Below are positions 51,783 to 62,815 of a DNA stretch of 64,000 bases, in pieces. The stretch covers positions 7,502,001 to 7,566,000 of the forward strand of contig OX637339.1 of NCBI GenBank assembly GCA_951799405.1. Direction: 5' to 3'. Under the pieces are notes generated by a model. The model was not told the DNA's origin. It did no database searches and saw only the letters and a program-made list of their open reading frames with translations. This DNA is from Agapetus fuscipes (Eukaryota; Arthropoda; Insecta; Trichoptera; Glossosomatidae). Each line of letters starts with the position of its first letter. The first letter of the stretch is position 1. Made by a program: the position numbers and the translations under genes.

Positions 51783-52335
51783 TCCTGTTTTTTTTTTTTT
51801 TTAAGGAATCCTGTGCGGGAGGCTCCCCAATTCTTGAGAGTCTTGGGGGTCTATGTCACCCTGGAAGGGTGCCGCAGAGGTGTTGCTTGAGTTCTTGGTT
51901 CTGTCGTGAGGCGCTGCAAGGAAGTGGTGATTGATGTTGGTTTTGAATAAAACCGGATTAAATTGGGAAGGGAACACAGATACTAGTAGACCATTTCATA
52001 AACGGGCAGTTTGGCAAAGGAATGAGTCATGAAAACGCCAAGTTCTCATAGTTTTGAGATCGACTGCAAAGGGATGAATGAGAGTCGTACTACGAGTTTC
52101 CCTTTCTAAAATGCGAGGGGGAGGGATTAATGAATGGAGCTCATTAAAACAAGCTCCGTGGTAATATTGATAAAAAAGACTGAGCATTCCAACTTTTCTT
52201 CTGTGCTGGAACGGCTGCAGATCGGATGTTAGAGAAGGATAATTGATCAACCTCACTGCCCTCCTTTGCACAGAATCAAGTTGGTCACTCAACTTCTTGG
52301 ACATACCACACCAGAGATGGCTGCCATACTCGGAA
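51783..52335 (-). pseudogene. LINE family G, longest copy
   Basis: The minus-strand frame 52304-51996 reads LSDQLDSVQRRAVRLINYPS, HRRKVGMLSLFYQYYHGAC, RTWRFHDSFLCQTARL; the next codons give the LWN(x)LP-like end in the 3' region. This is the C-terminal domain of a non-LTR retrotransposon. The 3' region shares AACACCTCTGCGGCACCC and CCCGCACAGGATTCCT with the other G copies and ends in a poly(A) tail (plus-strand T run near 51789). It interrupts a family A copy and is 5'-truncated. Confidence 0.87.
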
Positions 52336-52435
52336 TTTCAGGGAAAGGCAGCAAAATATGCAGATTTTATGTTCATTTGGGTTTTTATAACGATAAGTAA
52401 ACATGTAGCATGTGTACACGCGAACGTAAAGCTGT
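52336..52435 (+). repeat. Family A copy, right half
   Basis: Continues the copy begun at 51721: TTCAGGGAAAGGCAGC, TTCATTTGGGTTTTTATAAC, GCATGTGTACACGCGAACG. Confidence 0.72.
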
Positions 52436-52699
52436 GCTTTTACTTTTGGCTTTGTCAATAAAAGTTTATCATCAAATCTTGAAACCAGACGGCGCATGGT
52501 AGTGGAAAGATCTAGAAGTCAAAAGGGCTAGACAGTATGGTGACACGCTGTTGCTTGTCACCATACTGTTTAACAAAACTGAATAGATTGGAGAAGAAAG
52601 GTATTGAGCTGCAACCGTTTGATATAGGAGTCCAAGGACACATTCAAAATTATTTTGAAGATGAATAATAATTGTGATTTAGTTTTTTATGTCAATGTA

Positions 52700-53008
52700 T
52701 AGGTATATTGTTGTTTATTGATTTTAAAAATGTAATTTGTCATGTATGTTCCTTGACTTATAGGTTGTTATGCGGCTGACCACCCATACTGTAAAAAATT
52801 GGTTCACTTTGCCAATGTCACCCCTGTTTCAGGGAAGGACGGCAAGAGTTGCAAGGCTTATGTTCGTTTGAGATTGGGTTTTTATATTGTAGGTCCACAT
52901 GCGGCATGTGTTAGCGCGAAATTATACATATCTGCTTGTGGGAATGCATTTAATATAAATATTAAATGATATATATCTTTGCAGCTTAGATTAGATTAGA
53001 TTAGATTA
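52700..53008 (+). repeat. Family A copy, near consensus, with leader
   Basis: Leader (AAAAATGTAATTTGTCATG), core (CCTTGACTTATAGGTTG, GGTTCACTTTGCCAATGTC) and tail (ATTAGATTAGATTAGATTA) all present. One of the best copies in the window. Confidence 0.9.
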
Positions 53009-53179
53009 ATCAATGCCTTTTTTAGACCAGTGTTTTACAATGTAGTCACTCCAACAGCACTTTTACAAATGATGCAAGAAATTTGCTTGTTTTTTTCAGA
53101 ACTTTCCACCGTCTTCTATCTCTCTCGCATGATGAGACAGGTGGATTCAGATGATAAATAGATTGCACATAAAGAGATT

Positions 53180-53416
53180 GCACTTGGACCGGTCCGTAGT
53201 CCGTAGTGGCAACACTTCGGACTCGTAAATGGAAGGTTGTGGATTCGGATCCCGGCGGAGCACAAAAATATACCATTTATATTTCGAATGTGCTCTTCGC
53301 TGGGTTGAAAAATTCATAAACTTTTACCAATGACCGGTCACCAAAGGTCCATCCAGCCTCACAGCAACTGGGTCTTGCTTGAGTATTGGCGCTTTGTAGT
53401 GACGACCAAGCTCGTA
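53180..53416 (+). mobile_element. Family C SINE, near complete
   Basis: Head ACCGGTCCGTAGTCCGTAGT...ATTCGGATCCCGGCGGAGC, body GCTCTTCGCTGGGTTGAAAA, CAAAGGTCCATCCAGCC, and end GACGACCAAGCTCG. The tail tip is replaced by a LINE G end. Confidence 0.88.
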
Positions 53417-53510
53417 CACCTCTGCGGCACTACAACAAGTGTCATAGACCCCTAGAGTCTTTAGAATCTAGGGAGTCTCCCGCACAGGATTTCTTAAAAA
53501 AAAAAAAAAA
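53417..53510 (+). mobile_element. LINE family G 3' tip
   Basis: ACACCTCTGCGGCACTAC, the stem-loop AGTCTTTAGAATCT, CCCGCACAGGATTTCT and a run of about 16 A. Only ~90 bases: an extreme 5' truncation inserted in a C element. Confidence 0.8.
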
Positions 53511-53717
53511 AGGATACTTTATAAACCAAAATAATTTAGCTGCACACTGTTGACAGTGTCTACCTCTATTCCTATATGTTTTGGGTGGGCATGTGGCTGT
53601 CCGCAGTACACCAGTAGGATATCCCCTTCAAGGAAGACAATATAGAGAAATATCTGGTGCTCTACTTCTCAAGAAGACAAGTCTCAATCGACTGTTCTAT
53701 ATTATTAATAACAGATC

Positions 53718-53960
53718 ATTGATCTAATTTAATCTTATCTAAGTTGCAAAGTACAAGTTCGCGCTTGAGCATGCCGCAAGTGAACCTACAACATAAAACC
53801 AAATCTCAAATGGACGTACAGTCGTACACCCTGCAACTCCTGCTGACCTTTCCTGAAACAGGGGTGACATTGGCAAAGTTAACCATTTTCTACAGCATGG
53901 GTGGTCAGCCGCATACCAACCTACAAGTCAAGCAATATACACAATGAATTACATTTTAGA
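53718..53960 (-). repeat. Family A copy with internal deletion
   Basis: The reverse tail ATCTAAGTTGCAAAGT jumps directly to ACAAGTTCGCGCTTGAGC, so ~55 bases are missing; the rest, up to the leader complement (CAATGAATTACATTTTAG), is well kept. Confidence 0.85.
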
Positions 53961-54489
53961 CATAAACAGATGGATAAACATTAAAATCAAATACAAAATA
54001 CAAAATTCTAATCTATAGAATAAAAAAGGAATCCTCTCTACATAATATGTGTAAAAAATGAACTGCCGACAACAGCGATATAAAAAAATTGGAAATCTTT
54101 ATTCGTTGCTTGCGGCATTTTGTGACGAATACATTTTTCAACTAAAAGAAAACGATAAAGTGAAATAAAAGATAGAAATCACTTCTTCATTCAGGTCTGA
54201 CACGCGTAGTCGGAATTTTGTTCTGGCTTAGTTTCGGTGTCGCTTCCACAAAAGGCACGTACAGCCGCCATATTTCATATCTACGCCGGAAGTACGTTTA
54301 CGGCAGGACGTAAAAGAAATGGTAGTGCAGAAAACCGCCTCTAACTGCGCGGCTCCCCTTAAGCACCGAAACCTCAATAATCGTTACTGTAACGCGTTCG
54401 TACCGTCAAAGGGTCTGGTCAACCGTGCGGCTCATGAAACCACCACATTCATTGGTTTTAATTTAAATTAAAAAAAAAAGATTTTTTAA
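53961..54489. other. Unassigned DNA
   Basis: 54180-54460 is richer in GC and CpG than its surroundings (GTACAGCCGCC; GTAACGCGTTCG). I recognise neither coding sequence nor repeat there. Confidence 0.4.
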
Positions 54490-54575
54490 AACATAGTTTT
54501 GTTTTCACTTATTTTGAGTTAACAAGGAATAAGCGCTATCGGACTTTATCCATCCATCTTCAGAGGATAACTGAG
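54490..54575 (-). repeat. Degenerate Penelope-like repeat
   Basis: The minus strand reads CTGAAGATGGA...GTCCGATAGCGCTTATTCC: the first core part and a self-complementary stem III are kept, but the second core part is GATA. TGTTTTCACTTATTTTGAG flanks it, as near other copies. Confidence 0.45.
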
Positions 54576-55259
54576 GTTACAAACAAAAGGGTTAAAATTC
54601 AGAGTAGGAAAGAGAAAGTGGGTGGGGTTTTTCTACGTAGTACTGTTAGTACCCCCAGAAGGACTAGTTATTTGCTTAAATAATATTATTTAAATAGTAT
54701 TGAATTTAGAGGGTTTCAAGGGCAATAAGTTGTCTGACTTTGCACACTGAGTGGAGGACCTTTACATCTGTTGTATTGAAAGAATGGTCTTTTCTATACA
54801 ATGGTCTGCCATCTCAGAGTACTCGTACAGATTTTATGTTCATTTATTCCAACCTTTATTGTTTGTTTTTGTTTTGGAGTTCTTTCATACACTCAGCTGT
54901 TAATAAGTGATGATTATAAATCTGTTTAAGAGAAATGGTAATTTTATTTACGAACAACATCAGAATATTTAAAAAAGTCATGAATAAAAATCTATAGAAC
55001 ATGAAAGTAAACATACGAAAATTAAAACAACGATAACCAAAGCATACAAGTTATGAGGTAAAACTGTATTGGCTGTGTGGGTACTACGAGTGAGACTCGG
55101 AGCACATGTTCGTCTTTTTCCGGAAAAAAAATCAAAAGAAGTCAAAGGAAAAACAACCAAACGTGGATTGGCTTTCCTTTAAGAAAAACACATGTGAGTT
55201 CTTTCAGTGATTGTTTTGTTAGGAAATGCGAATGTATGCCAAAAATAAATTGTACTGCT

Positions 55260-55600
55260 CTTGACTTTGAAACCACAACTGTAACTGTAACTGTAACTCT
55301 GTCGCCATTACGCCAGGTGTGGCCTGAGATTCTGCAGATTTTCTCCATTTTTTCCTATCTTTGCATACCTCTTTCAATATTCATGAACTTTTTCAACCAT
55401 TTTCTTCTTTTACACTCGCTTTGTATATCCCATTATATCACAATTTCACCAAATCTGATCCAGTCGTACTTTTCTCTTTCTTCCCTTTCCCCTATTGCCT
55501 TCCACATTTCCTCTGGATATACATTTTGTAAGTCTTCCATTATCCATTCTTTCTACATGTCCAAACCATCTTTACAACCACAAATTCCAAAATCCAAAAA
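55260..55600 (-). pseudogene. RTE-like LINE 3' part with hexamer tail
   Basis: The minus-strand tail is (CAGTTA)n, about three units (plus strand 55276-55296). Upstream on the minus strand are decayed equivalents of the C-terminal frame at 41.7 kb (a GGGAAAGGGAAGAAAG-like basic stretch and a short terminal segment). The plus-strand frame across it is a shadow. Confidence 0.75.
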
Positions 55601-55704
55601 AAACATCTCATAGAGTTTCGATAACAAAAATAAATCAATTCTAATTCAAATTTTGACGCGGTGTGTGCAATATGTGACGAGCCAAATAAATATCAATATT
55701 GGAA

Positions 55705-55945
55705 TTATTTATTTGGTGAGTCCAATTTTCGTCTGATTCTCTACCCTCAAGAACTCTTTGTGAGCTCGTTCGTCGCTATAGAAAGCACTAATTACACAAG
55801 CAAAACGCATTCGCTCTAAGGGTTGATGGACCTTTGGTGATCGAATTTAGGAAAAGCATTCAAAATTGAAAGATTATTTTTTTGTGCTCTACCGGGAATC
55901 AAACCCATCAGCTTCCGATGACGAGTCGGCAGCGTTAAACACTTG
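55705..55945 (-). mobile_element. Family C SINE, complete, diverged
   Basis: Reverse: tail tip TTATTTGGTGAGTCC, CTCAAGAACTCTTTGTGAGC, body ATGGACCTTTGGTGATCG, head TGCTCTACCGGGAATCAAAC. Confidence 0.8.
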
Positions 55946-56484
55946 TTATGGACTTGTCAAAAATTTACAAATTTACATAAATCGCACTTGTGTAACAAAT
56001 AAATTTGGGAACTGTTAATGTACAAGACGATTTTAACGTCAAAATGCAAAGGCACTTCCGTATATGTTTTCGAATGTATTTGCCCCTACGCAGCAGACGC
56101 TCCTGTTAATGAGTTATTATAAGTAAGCTAGATACATTATTCATTTTATAGCATAAAACATGTAATACATATATTTCTTGGTTTTATGTGAGCATACAAG
56201 CACGATCTAATGTAAAAGCATTTCATAATGCAACAGAGAATAGAAACCAGTAAAGTAAAGGCAAACATAAGCCCTCGTATATAAATCAACGAATAATATT
56301 ATGAAAGATGTTTTACAATCAATTTGCTTTATAATAAATGTGCTAATAGCTGTGAAAAATAAATTTTAAGGAGGATTCTAAGAACTATTTAACGGTTAAG
56401 TGATAGATAACAATGATTGGCGTCGTCGAGTTTTATGATATCTACAAAGAGCCCAATGTGATCAGTTCCATCAAGGGTTGGCCA
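55946..56484. other. Unassigned AT-rich DNA
   Basis: TAAAAGCATTTCATAATGCAAC near 56215 recurs in altered form at 56745, so an old direct repeat may bracket the LINE remnant here. Confidence 0.45.
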
Positions 56485-56720
56485 CATAATTCAAAATATG
56501 TATGACGCATACTCCATTAAGAGTCTAGTACTCTCAGCACCACAAGGTTGAAGGAGACCATAAAGGCCAAACATGCGATGGATGGACAGTGTCAACGCAG
56601 ATGTTGCCAAGGCAGACATATGTAGCTGGAGAGCAAAGGCGATGGTCAAGCGAGAGTGGAGGAGAATCCTGGATTCAGCCAAGGCCACCCCAGGGCTGTC
56701 GAGCTCACGATGATGGTATA
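56485..56720 (+). pseudogene. LINE family K C-terminal fragment
   Basis: Sense codons read MRWMDSVNADVAKADICSW, RAKAMVKREWRRILDSAKA, TPGLSSSR, stop. RWxDxVxxD...AxxRxxWRRIL is the common non-LTR C-terminal motif. Better kept than the copy at 4.2 kb. Confidence 0.78.
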
Positions 56721-57099
56721 TGCAAGACGTAGTATAAAAGCATTTTATAAAAGCAACAGAGGAAAGAAACCATTAAAGTAATGATAAACATTTACCGTCC
56801 TATATTAATGAATGAATATTACTATGAAACAATGCATACAGTAAATCTGCCCGCTATAAATGTGTTAAAAGCCTTGAATAATATAGCTTGGAAATATCAA
56901 AACGCTTGCTCAACGAATTGCGCTTATTTTGGACTCCCTTGAGTACACTTGCAAAATTAATCAATGCCGCAGGAAAAATGCTGTGATGTTTTTTTTTCAG
57001 CTAGGAAATCCGGAAAAATTCGCAAAAATTGTTGAATAAGTTTTGACCAAGGATATGGTCCTTTGAAACATCTCCTATTGCGCACAGATCAAATATTCT

Positions 57100-57384
57100 C
57101 GACATAATTTCTGTGAAATTTTATGTTGATCGGAGTACTAACATTTTTTTTCGTAATTTTTCATTTTTCCATACAATGTAGGTATTGAAAAGTTTTCCTC
57201 ATGCCTGGCTAAAAAGCTAATCAGAGCTTAATCAAATTTTCAGGAAACGTTTAAATTACCTTCCAAATTGATGAGGTCAATTTAGATGTCGATAAGATAG
57301 CAAAACCAAAATTTGACCTTGTTTTTGCGAGACTGCCGTACCTGGAAAGAAAGATTATAAATATCCAAATGGCGTAATAAAATA
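57100..57384 (+). mobile_element. Possible decayed Helitron 3' end
   Basis: AATTTTCAGGAAACGTTTAAA and ATATCCAAATGGCGTAATA resemble parts of the 28.6-31.1 kb Helitron (TTTTCAGGAAACATG; CCAAATGGCGTAGTG). The CTAG end is not preserved; an RTE-like tail begins at that place. Confidence 0.4.
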
Positions 57385-57475
57385 TGCGAGTTACTGTTAC
57401 TGTATCCTGCATCTGTTCCACTAGGGGTGGCCCGTACCTTCGCAGATGCGTCTCCACTTCTTTCTGTCCTTTCAT
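57385..57475 (-). pseudogene. RTE-like LINE 3' tip
   Basis: Minus strand: GGACAGAAAGAAGTGGAGAC, CCACCCCTAGTGGAAC and GGATACAGTAACAGTAAC equal the last ~90 bases of the copy at 41.7 kb. Confidence 0.82.
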
Positions 57476-57479
57476 ACTT

Positions 57480-58350
57480 CTGCGAGTGCGAGTGCGAAAT
57501 GCGAGTAGTGCATGAATATTTTACAAATCGTTTATGGAGAACTTATTTATTCCTGACCTGTCAGTTTTGTCGAAGGCAACAATCTCAGGAGACACTTCTG
57601 TTGTGTGGTTATTTAAGATGAACTATAATCAGTTTTTTTTGGCTTATTGTTTTTAAGCTCATTGAGGTGTTTTTCTTCTGAATTGACCCAATTTTTTCAA
57701 TGTTGAAGAATAATGAAATGTAGATGTATTGTTTGTTTTCTATTTATTGTTTTGTTTTCGTATTTTTTGTTATTATTTGTTTTGTTATTATGTATTGTTT
57801 TCGTATTTATTGTTTTCCATTAAATGTAGAGTATTGTTTCGCCTTTAGCTTATAAAGTTATTTGGTGTTTAATTGAATAATATTGTTACAATTATTTCGA
57901 ACCCTACCGAGGCCAAAAATGATGAAAATTGTTGTCAATTTAAGGCAAAGGGTCTGCAAAGTTTTAACAGGGACAAAACAGTCCTTTAGTGAAAGCATTA
58001 TTGTATTATATCTTACATGAGAAAGGGGTAACTTTACTATGAAAACTATACTTATATGAATTATAATACATGAATAACGACATAATTTTAATAAAAATAT
58101 AGGCCTGGAGAAGTATCGTATTATTTAATAATATTATATTTTATAATGAAGGCACGTTTTGTATTAAGATGGAGGTTTTGCAGGGGTATTTGCATTTTTA
58201 TGGAAAAATTGTCAACGTAAAATTAATAGACAAAATATTGTATTTATAATGCAACTAAGCTGCGTATATAGAGTAACTTTACTCATAAAACATTGCCCCT
58301 AAAGGCTCGCATATGGCTTGTGAAGCCTTTATTTTTATTGACAGGAATTT
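57480..58350. other. Unassigned DNA with low-complexity stretches
   Basis: 57484-57505 repeats GCGAGT; 57725-57830 is a TTGTTTT/TATTGTT-rich stretch with the direct repeat TGTTTTCGTATTT. No gene seen. Confidence 0.5.
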
Positions 58351-58354
58351 CTCT

Positions 58355-58533
58355 GCTACCAAGGAGGCTGGTATTAATTTATTGTTTTGGCTGAGCTATC
58401 CTTGCCAGCATATTAATTTTGGGTTCGCAATAAACACCGAAACACAAGGTCACTTCTGATACCTTAAGTGGGGATTGAAACCTTACTCTCGGTATGAAAT
58501 GCAAGCACTCTACAAACTGAGCTATCGATCGGG
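58355..58533 (-). mobile_element. Family D SINE, diverged, first of a pair
   Basis: AATAAACACCGAAACACAAG, TACTCTCGGTATGAAATGC and ACAAACTGAGCTATCGATCG are the reverse D body and head; the 3' part is decayed. Confidence 0.82.
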
Positions 58534-58544
58534 CTATTCGCAAA

Positions 58545-58866
58545 ACGCAACGCAACTACACATTTAGTGCAACTACTTGCCGCGCTATCCCCGAAGGGGT
58601 AGCATGTGGCGAGTTGAACCTATTTATTTTTACAGGTAAGGGGGCCGGCCTTACGCCAACCTCTTCAGTTGAAGTGGAGGTTTCCCAGCTCCCGAGAGTG
58701 CTGGTACTCATTTCTTGAGAAGGCTGAGTAAACCTTGCCGGTATTTTATTTTGGGGTTTGAAATAAACACCGAAACGGGAAATCATTTCTGACACCCTCG
58801 GTGGGATTCGAACCCGAGCTTTCGGCATGGAATGCAAGCACTCTACCACCTGAGCTATCGACCGGA
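58545..58866 (-). mobile_element. Family D SINE, best complete copy
   Basis: On the minus strand: head TAGCTCAGGTGGTAGAGTGC with B box GGGTTCGAATCCC, body CGGTGTTTATTTCAAACCCC, CTCGGGAGCTGGGAAACC, CTTACCTGTAAAAATAAAT and 3' end GCGGCAAGTAGTTGCACTAA. It lies head-to-tail behind another D copy. The overlapping minus-strand frame (58556-58849) is a by-product. Confidence 0.92.
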
Positions 58867-58869
58867 CTT

Positions 58870-59675
58870 TATCGACTTAAGTTTCATATAAAAATGTAAT
58901 TTAAAATAATAAATAAAAGCAAATTAATACAGTTGTTTATTCTGGTAATGTTTTTTTATGACGTCATGAATCACCCATTGGGAATCGACTATAAATTTAT
59001 TGTCACCAGATTACCATATACAAAGCGTATACATCGTTACGTAAATTTCACCTCGACTGCGTAAATCGATAATGTACCTATAGAATAGACAACGGCACTC
59101 CTAGAGAGTGAGCTAGCTTCCATACATGTTTTAGATAAACGTAATACAGGTGAGTACACACAATTTTGTATACTCGTGGTACAGCATTCTGCATGTAAAA
59201 TGGAACTGTGTTTAATGCACTTTCGGTTTAAAACAAACAGCTCTCATTTGAATTATGTATTTTTCATGACAAACAAATGGACATACATTTATTAGGTACT
59301 GTTTATATTTTTGATGTTTAAAGCGATATTTGCAAAAGTTTTTTTGTATTTAACAGAAAAATTCACATAATGCTATATTATCATTGGCCGGAATTAGCCA
59401 TTGTTCTATAATTTCACTGGAATTTCGTCGAATCACTCAAATAACAATTGCAGTGTTTGTTTTACTTTTATAAACTGTTTATTTAATCTATTAGTCATCA
59501 CATGATCAAGTTTGGAGAGAGAAGGAAGTAGGAAACAGTTGTCAACATTGACATAAAGTTGGTTGCACACACCATAGAAATAAATTGTACAGTGGACTGC
59601 ACAGGACTTTATAGCACAAAATACGGTCATGTTTAGGCCAATTTTCATAACAAAACATTTAGTTTTGTGTAAGTA
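58870..59675. other. Unassigned DNA
   Basis: 59030-59170 has faint H-like arms (ATACATGTTTTAGATAAACG). Otherwise I recognise nothing. Confidence 0.35.
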
Positions 59676-59790
59676 ATGAAGCTGAAGGAGCTGAAGACCA
59701 CCATCTTCACAAGAAGAGAGTGAGCGGTGGGCGCCCTTGGGGTGGCTGGAGCCACTAAACGGCGCCCAAAAGAAGAAAGAAATAGAAGTC
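59676..59790 (+). pseudogene. LINE C-terminal tip and 3' end
   Basis: MKLKELKTTIFTRRE and a stop, followed by GGCGCCCTTGGGGTGGCTGG and GGCGCC. This resembles the last residues (xLKTxxF) and GGCGCC-bearing 3' end of the CR1/L2-like LINE at 37.4 kb. Confidence 0.55.
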
Positions 59791-59796
59791 ATCCAA

Positions 59797-59803
<7 letters not shown>

Positions 59804-59826
<23 letters not shown>
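59804..59826. repeat. (AT)n microsatellite
   Basis: An uninterrupted AT run directly after the LINE tip, probably grown from its 3' tail. Confidence 0.9.
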
Positions 59827-59827
<1 letters not shown>

Positions 59828-61666
59828 AGCTAATATTTTTAAGCAATCGTCTTTTTGCAGTATTATCATTGATCCCGTTTGTATCAAAACTAACACTTTG
59901 TTTGGTGGGTACCTATACTTTTCATTGATATTTTGGAAAGTTATGATTGATAATTATATGGGTACAACTTACTAGATTTTAAGACTCGTAGCCTAGTATT
60001 TTATATTAGCCGTTTTAGTACCAAGAATATCACAATTATTTTTGTATTAAAATTTGTCACTTTGTATGGTGGCTACACCTTAGAATATTTATTTGAAAAA
60101 AGTAATGATTAATAAATGTAGGTATATATAAGAGCTTTTCAATTGTAGAACATTATTTTTTAGTTAACCCGTTCTCTGCCGGGAAAATTTAAAATATGGT
60201 TTTCTTTGTATGGCAACCCCCAAAACAAAGAGTTTTAAGAGGCAATGCTTATTGTTGGTTTATAGCAATTGATTGAGCGAATTGTTATGTAGGTTTATTT
60301 ATGGGTATTAGACGTTTTGCTACCAAAAATATTACAATAATTTTTTGTATGAAAATTTGTCACTTTGTATCGTGGCTATACTTTATAATCTTTTTTTGAA
60401 AAAACTAATGATTCATGTATGTAGGTATATATAAAAGCTTTTCAATCGTAGAACATTATTTTTTAGTTAACCCTTTCTCTGCCGAGAAATTTTAAATTAT
60501 TTTGTTCTCTTGTATGGCAACCCCCAAAACAAAGAAAATTATGAGGCAATGGTTCTTTTTGTTACATAGCAGTATTATAATGACGATTATGCAGAAAATA
60601 TAAAGAAAATCGTAGGAGCCGTTTTTGAGAAAATCTCATTTTAAGCTTTCAGCTGTTTGGAAGCCATCTTGAATTTTCTAAAATTTGAAAAATGTTTTAC
60701 TATGAATTCTAGTGATAAGAAAGTTCTTTCTGGTAAAGTTAAGAAACATATAAGTTTTTTGCGTTCTGATGGGTTTTTGTAGCCTTTTAATTTCAATTTT
60801 TGATATCATGTAAACGGCACTTTATGTTTTTATTTTCAAAAATTTTATTTATTTTTTATATAGAATTTGGTGTTACGTATAATATTGTAGAACATACCTT
60901 TTTTGTCAACGCTTTTACTTCTGAGAAAATCACAATTGTTTATTGTTTTCATATGGCAACTCATAGACGCAGATTAGCAAAAATGTTGCCATAACTAAAT
61001 TTGGTAAGAATGTATCAAGCAACTACTTTACTGAAAATAAAAAAAAAATCGTTAGAGCCGTTTTTGAGAAAATTGCATTTGAAGTTTTCTCCTCTTTGGA
61101 AGCCATCTTGAATTCTCAAAATAGTGAAAAACAAATTATAGTGCAAAGAAGTTTATAATTTTTTCTTTCTTGTGAACCTAAAAAAAGTTTTACAAAATTG
61201 AGTTTTTATGGGTCTTTTTTATATTTTCGATGAAAATTTTGAGATCGTGTAAACGGTCCTTTAAGTAAAAAAAAATTTAAAGTATTCTTTAAATTTTTGT
61301 AGAAATTAATATTGCGCGTAATATTGTGAAACATTTTTTTTTTGTAAACCCAGCCATTTCCGAGATAATCATCATCGTTTTTTTCTTTCATATCGCAACT
61401 CATAGACACAGGTTGGGTAGAGTGTTGCCCTAACAAATTTTCTTCGCGACAATTTAAGCAACGACCACACTGAAATTTTAAAGAAAATCGTTAGAGCCGT
61501 TTTTGAGAAAAGTGCAATTTTACGTTTTTTTTGTATGGCAGCCATCTTGAATTTTCAGGGTGGTGCCATGCCAGTCGGCCCATCAAAATCTGTGGTTGTC
61601 AATTCTCCAAATCCAAAAATTGGTGTCTCTACGATCAGTAGTTTCGGCTGGGACATACACTCATAC

Positions 61667-61730
61667 GGACGGACGGACGGACGGACGGACGGACGGACGG
61701 ACGGACGGACGGACGGACGGACGGACGGAC
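61667..61730. repeat. (GGAC)16 microsatellite
   Basis: Sixteen perfect tetranucleotide units. Being GC-rich and stop-free it opens frames on both strands (Gly-Arg-Thr-Asp and Ser-Val-Arg-Pro repeats), which are not genes. Confidence 0.96.
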
Positions 61731-61822
61731 AGGTTCGACAAATTAGGTTTTTTTGCATGTCCTGGTGCAGGACAACTCATTTCCGTTGAAACCTCATTTT
61801 TTTTTTTTCGGACGAATACAAT

Positions 61823-61855
61823 ACTTTATAACAGTCCTTCGGACTGCTATAAAGT
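61823..61855. repeat. Terminal hairpin
   Basis: ACTTTATA, one mismatch, CAGTCC, loop TTC, GGACTG, mismatch, TATAAAGT: a 33-base stem-loop with 14 pairs. It lies at the right end of the tandem-block element, where a terminal structure would be expected. Confidence 0.8.
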
Positions 61856-61914
61856 AAAAAGTACAAATGTTTCATTGGTAGGTATATTGAATCTTAACAA
61901 TATTTTTTTTAATT

Positions 61915-62190
61915 TATAGAAAAATAGATTTGTGAAGAGGAATACCGTTCACCAACCTGTTCTGCCTGGCCAGAAAAAGGTATATAAATATCATCAATTA
62001 ATTAGTATTCATTTTGGTTATTTTAATAAATTATGAATTAATAATTACCCAATAACATATTATGTTGAACCAGGGTCAAAGTAATGGTCAAATGACCCAG
62101 GCGGGGAACCATCTAACCAACGTTATTCTTTTCCAAATACGTTAGAAAGATCGGCGCACTTGGCCTCCTTGGCCATAACACCGACAATCT
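61915..62190 (-). mobile_element. Family B SINE, complete
   Basis: Minus strand: TTGTCGGTGTTATGGCCAAG head, a B-box position (GGTTCCCCGCCTGG, decayed), AACATAATATGTTATTGGG, and the 3' end CAGGTTGGTGAACGGTATTC, then A-rich sequence. The head is closer to a tRNA-Leu/Ser type than that of the 46.4-kb copy. Confidence 0.83.
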
Positions 62191-62228
62191 CTAAGATATC
62201 AATGTACTCCGAATATTTTTTACATCGA

Positions 62229-62425
62229 TTCCTTGACTTTTAGGTTGGTATGAGGCTGAAAACCCATACTGTACAAAATGATTCTCTTTCCGAAAGTTTC
62301 CCCTTTCATGGAAAGCCGGGAAGAGTTGTAGGATTGTTTAATTTATTTGAGACTGGTTTGTAGATCCATATGCGGCATGTATGAGCGTGAACTTGCACGT
62401 GTCTGATAATCGGCGAGCATAAAAA
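62229..62425 (+). repeat. Family A copy, diverged, 3' truncated
   Basis: ATTCCTTGACTTTTAGGTTGG to GTGTCTGATAATCGGCGAGC, with the centre GGAAAGCCGGGAAGAGTTG. Confidence 0.8.
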
Positions 62426-62516
62426 AGATTTTCGTAAAGGTGAGTCGTTAAAACTTAATAGCATTCAAAAGTTCTTTAAAACTTAAGAAGTAAAATGGAA
62501 AGAATATACTCACTTT

Positions 62517-62815
62517 AGACCAGTTTGTAGTTTAGTGCTAACGCTTTTGACTTGTAAATGAAAGGGGCTGGTTTCGAATCCTGTTGGAGCAAAAAAATAA
62601 ACATCATTTATTTTCTTCTAATATGCTCTTCGCTGGGTTAAAAACTTCATATAACTTTACCACAGGCCGGTCACCAAAGGTCCCTCCAGCCTTAGAACAA
62701 CTGGGTCTTGCTTGAGTATTGGCGCTTTCTTTAGCAACGACCAAGCTCGCAGAGGGCTCAGTGTGATTCACACAAAAACAGCGCTCATCAAATAAATCAA
62801 AATAATAATATTGTA
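62517..62815 (+). mobile_element. Family C SINE, best complete copy
   Basis: Head ACCAGTTTGTAGTTTAGTGC and GGTTTCGAATCCTG, body GCTCTTCGCTGGGTTAAAAA, CACAAAGGTCCC-like, CTGGGTCTTGCTTGAGTATT, tail ACCAAGCTCGCAGAGGGCTC, AAACAGCGCTCATC, AATAAATCA, then an AAT triplet run. It defines the full C tail that is also found behind the 5S head at 25.1 kb. Confidence 0.88.

Larger units (their letters stand above)
59990..61860. mobile_element. Unclassified long element of tandem blocks
   Basis: Two blocks of ~300 bases (from about 60009 and 60310) share TTTGTCACTTTGTAT, GTAGGTATATATAA, TTTTTTAGTTAACCC and GTATGGCAACCCCCAAAAC. Two further blocks (60790-61130, 61220-61560) share CGTGTAAACGG-like, CGCAACTCATAGAC and TCGTTAGAGCCGTTTTTGAG. 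All end in GCCATCTTGAATTTTC-type sequence. A GGAC microsatellite and a hairpin close the right side. No coding frame. The class is unknown. Confidence 0.6.

Noticed and set aside
58800..58866. A genuine tRNA gene
   Set aside because: A and B boxes are good, but the anticodon arm does not form a proper 5-bp stem and the sequence continues into the D SINE body; many copies exist.
61535..61919. Open frames on both strands with Gly-Arg-Thr-Asp or Ser-Val-Arg-Pro repeats
   Set aside because: They are opened by the GGAC microsatellite, which has no stop in any frame; the flanks belong to a non-coding repeat.
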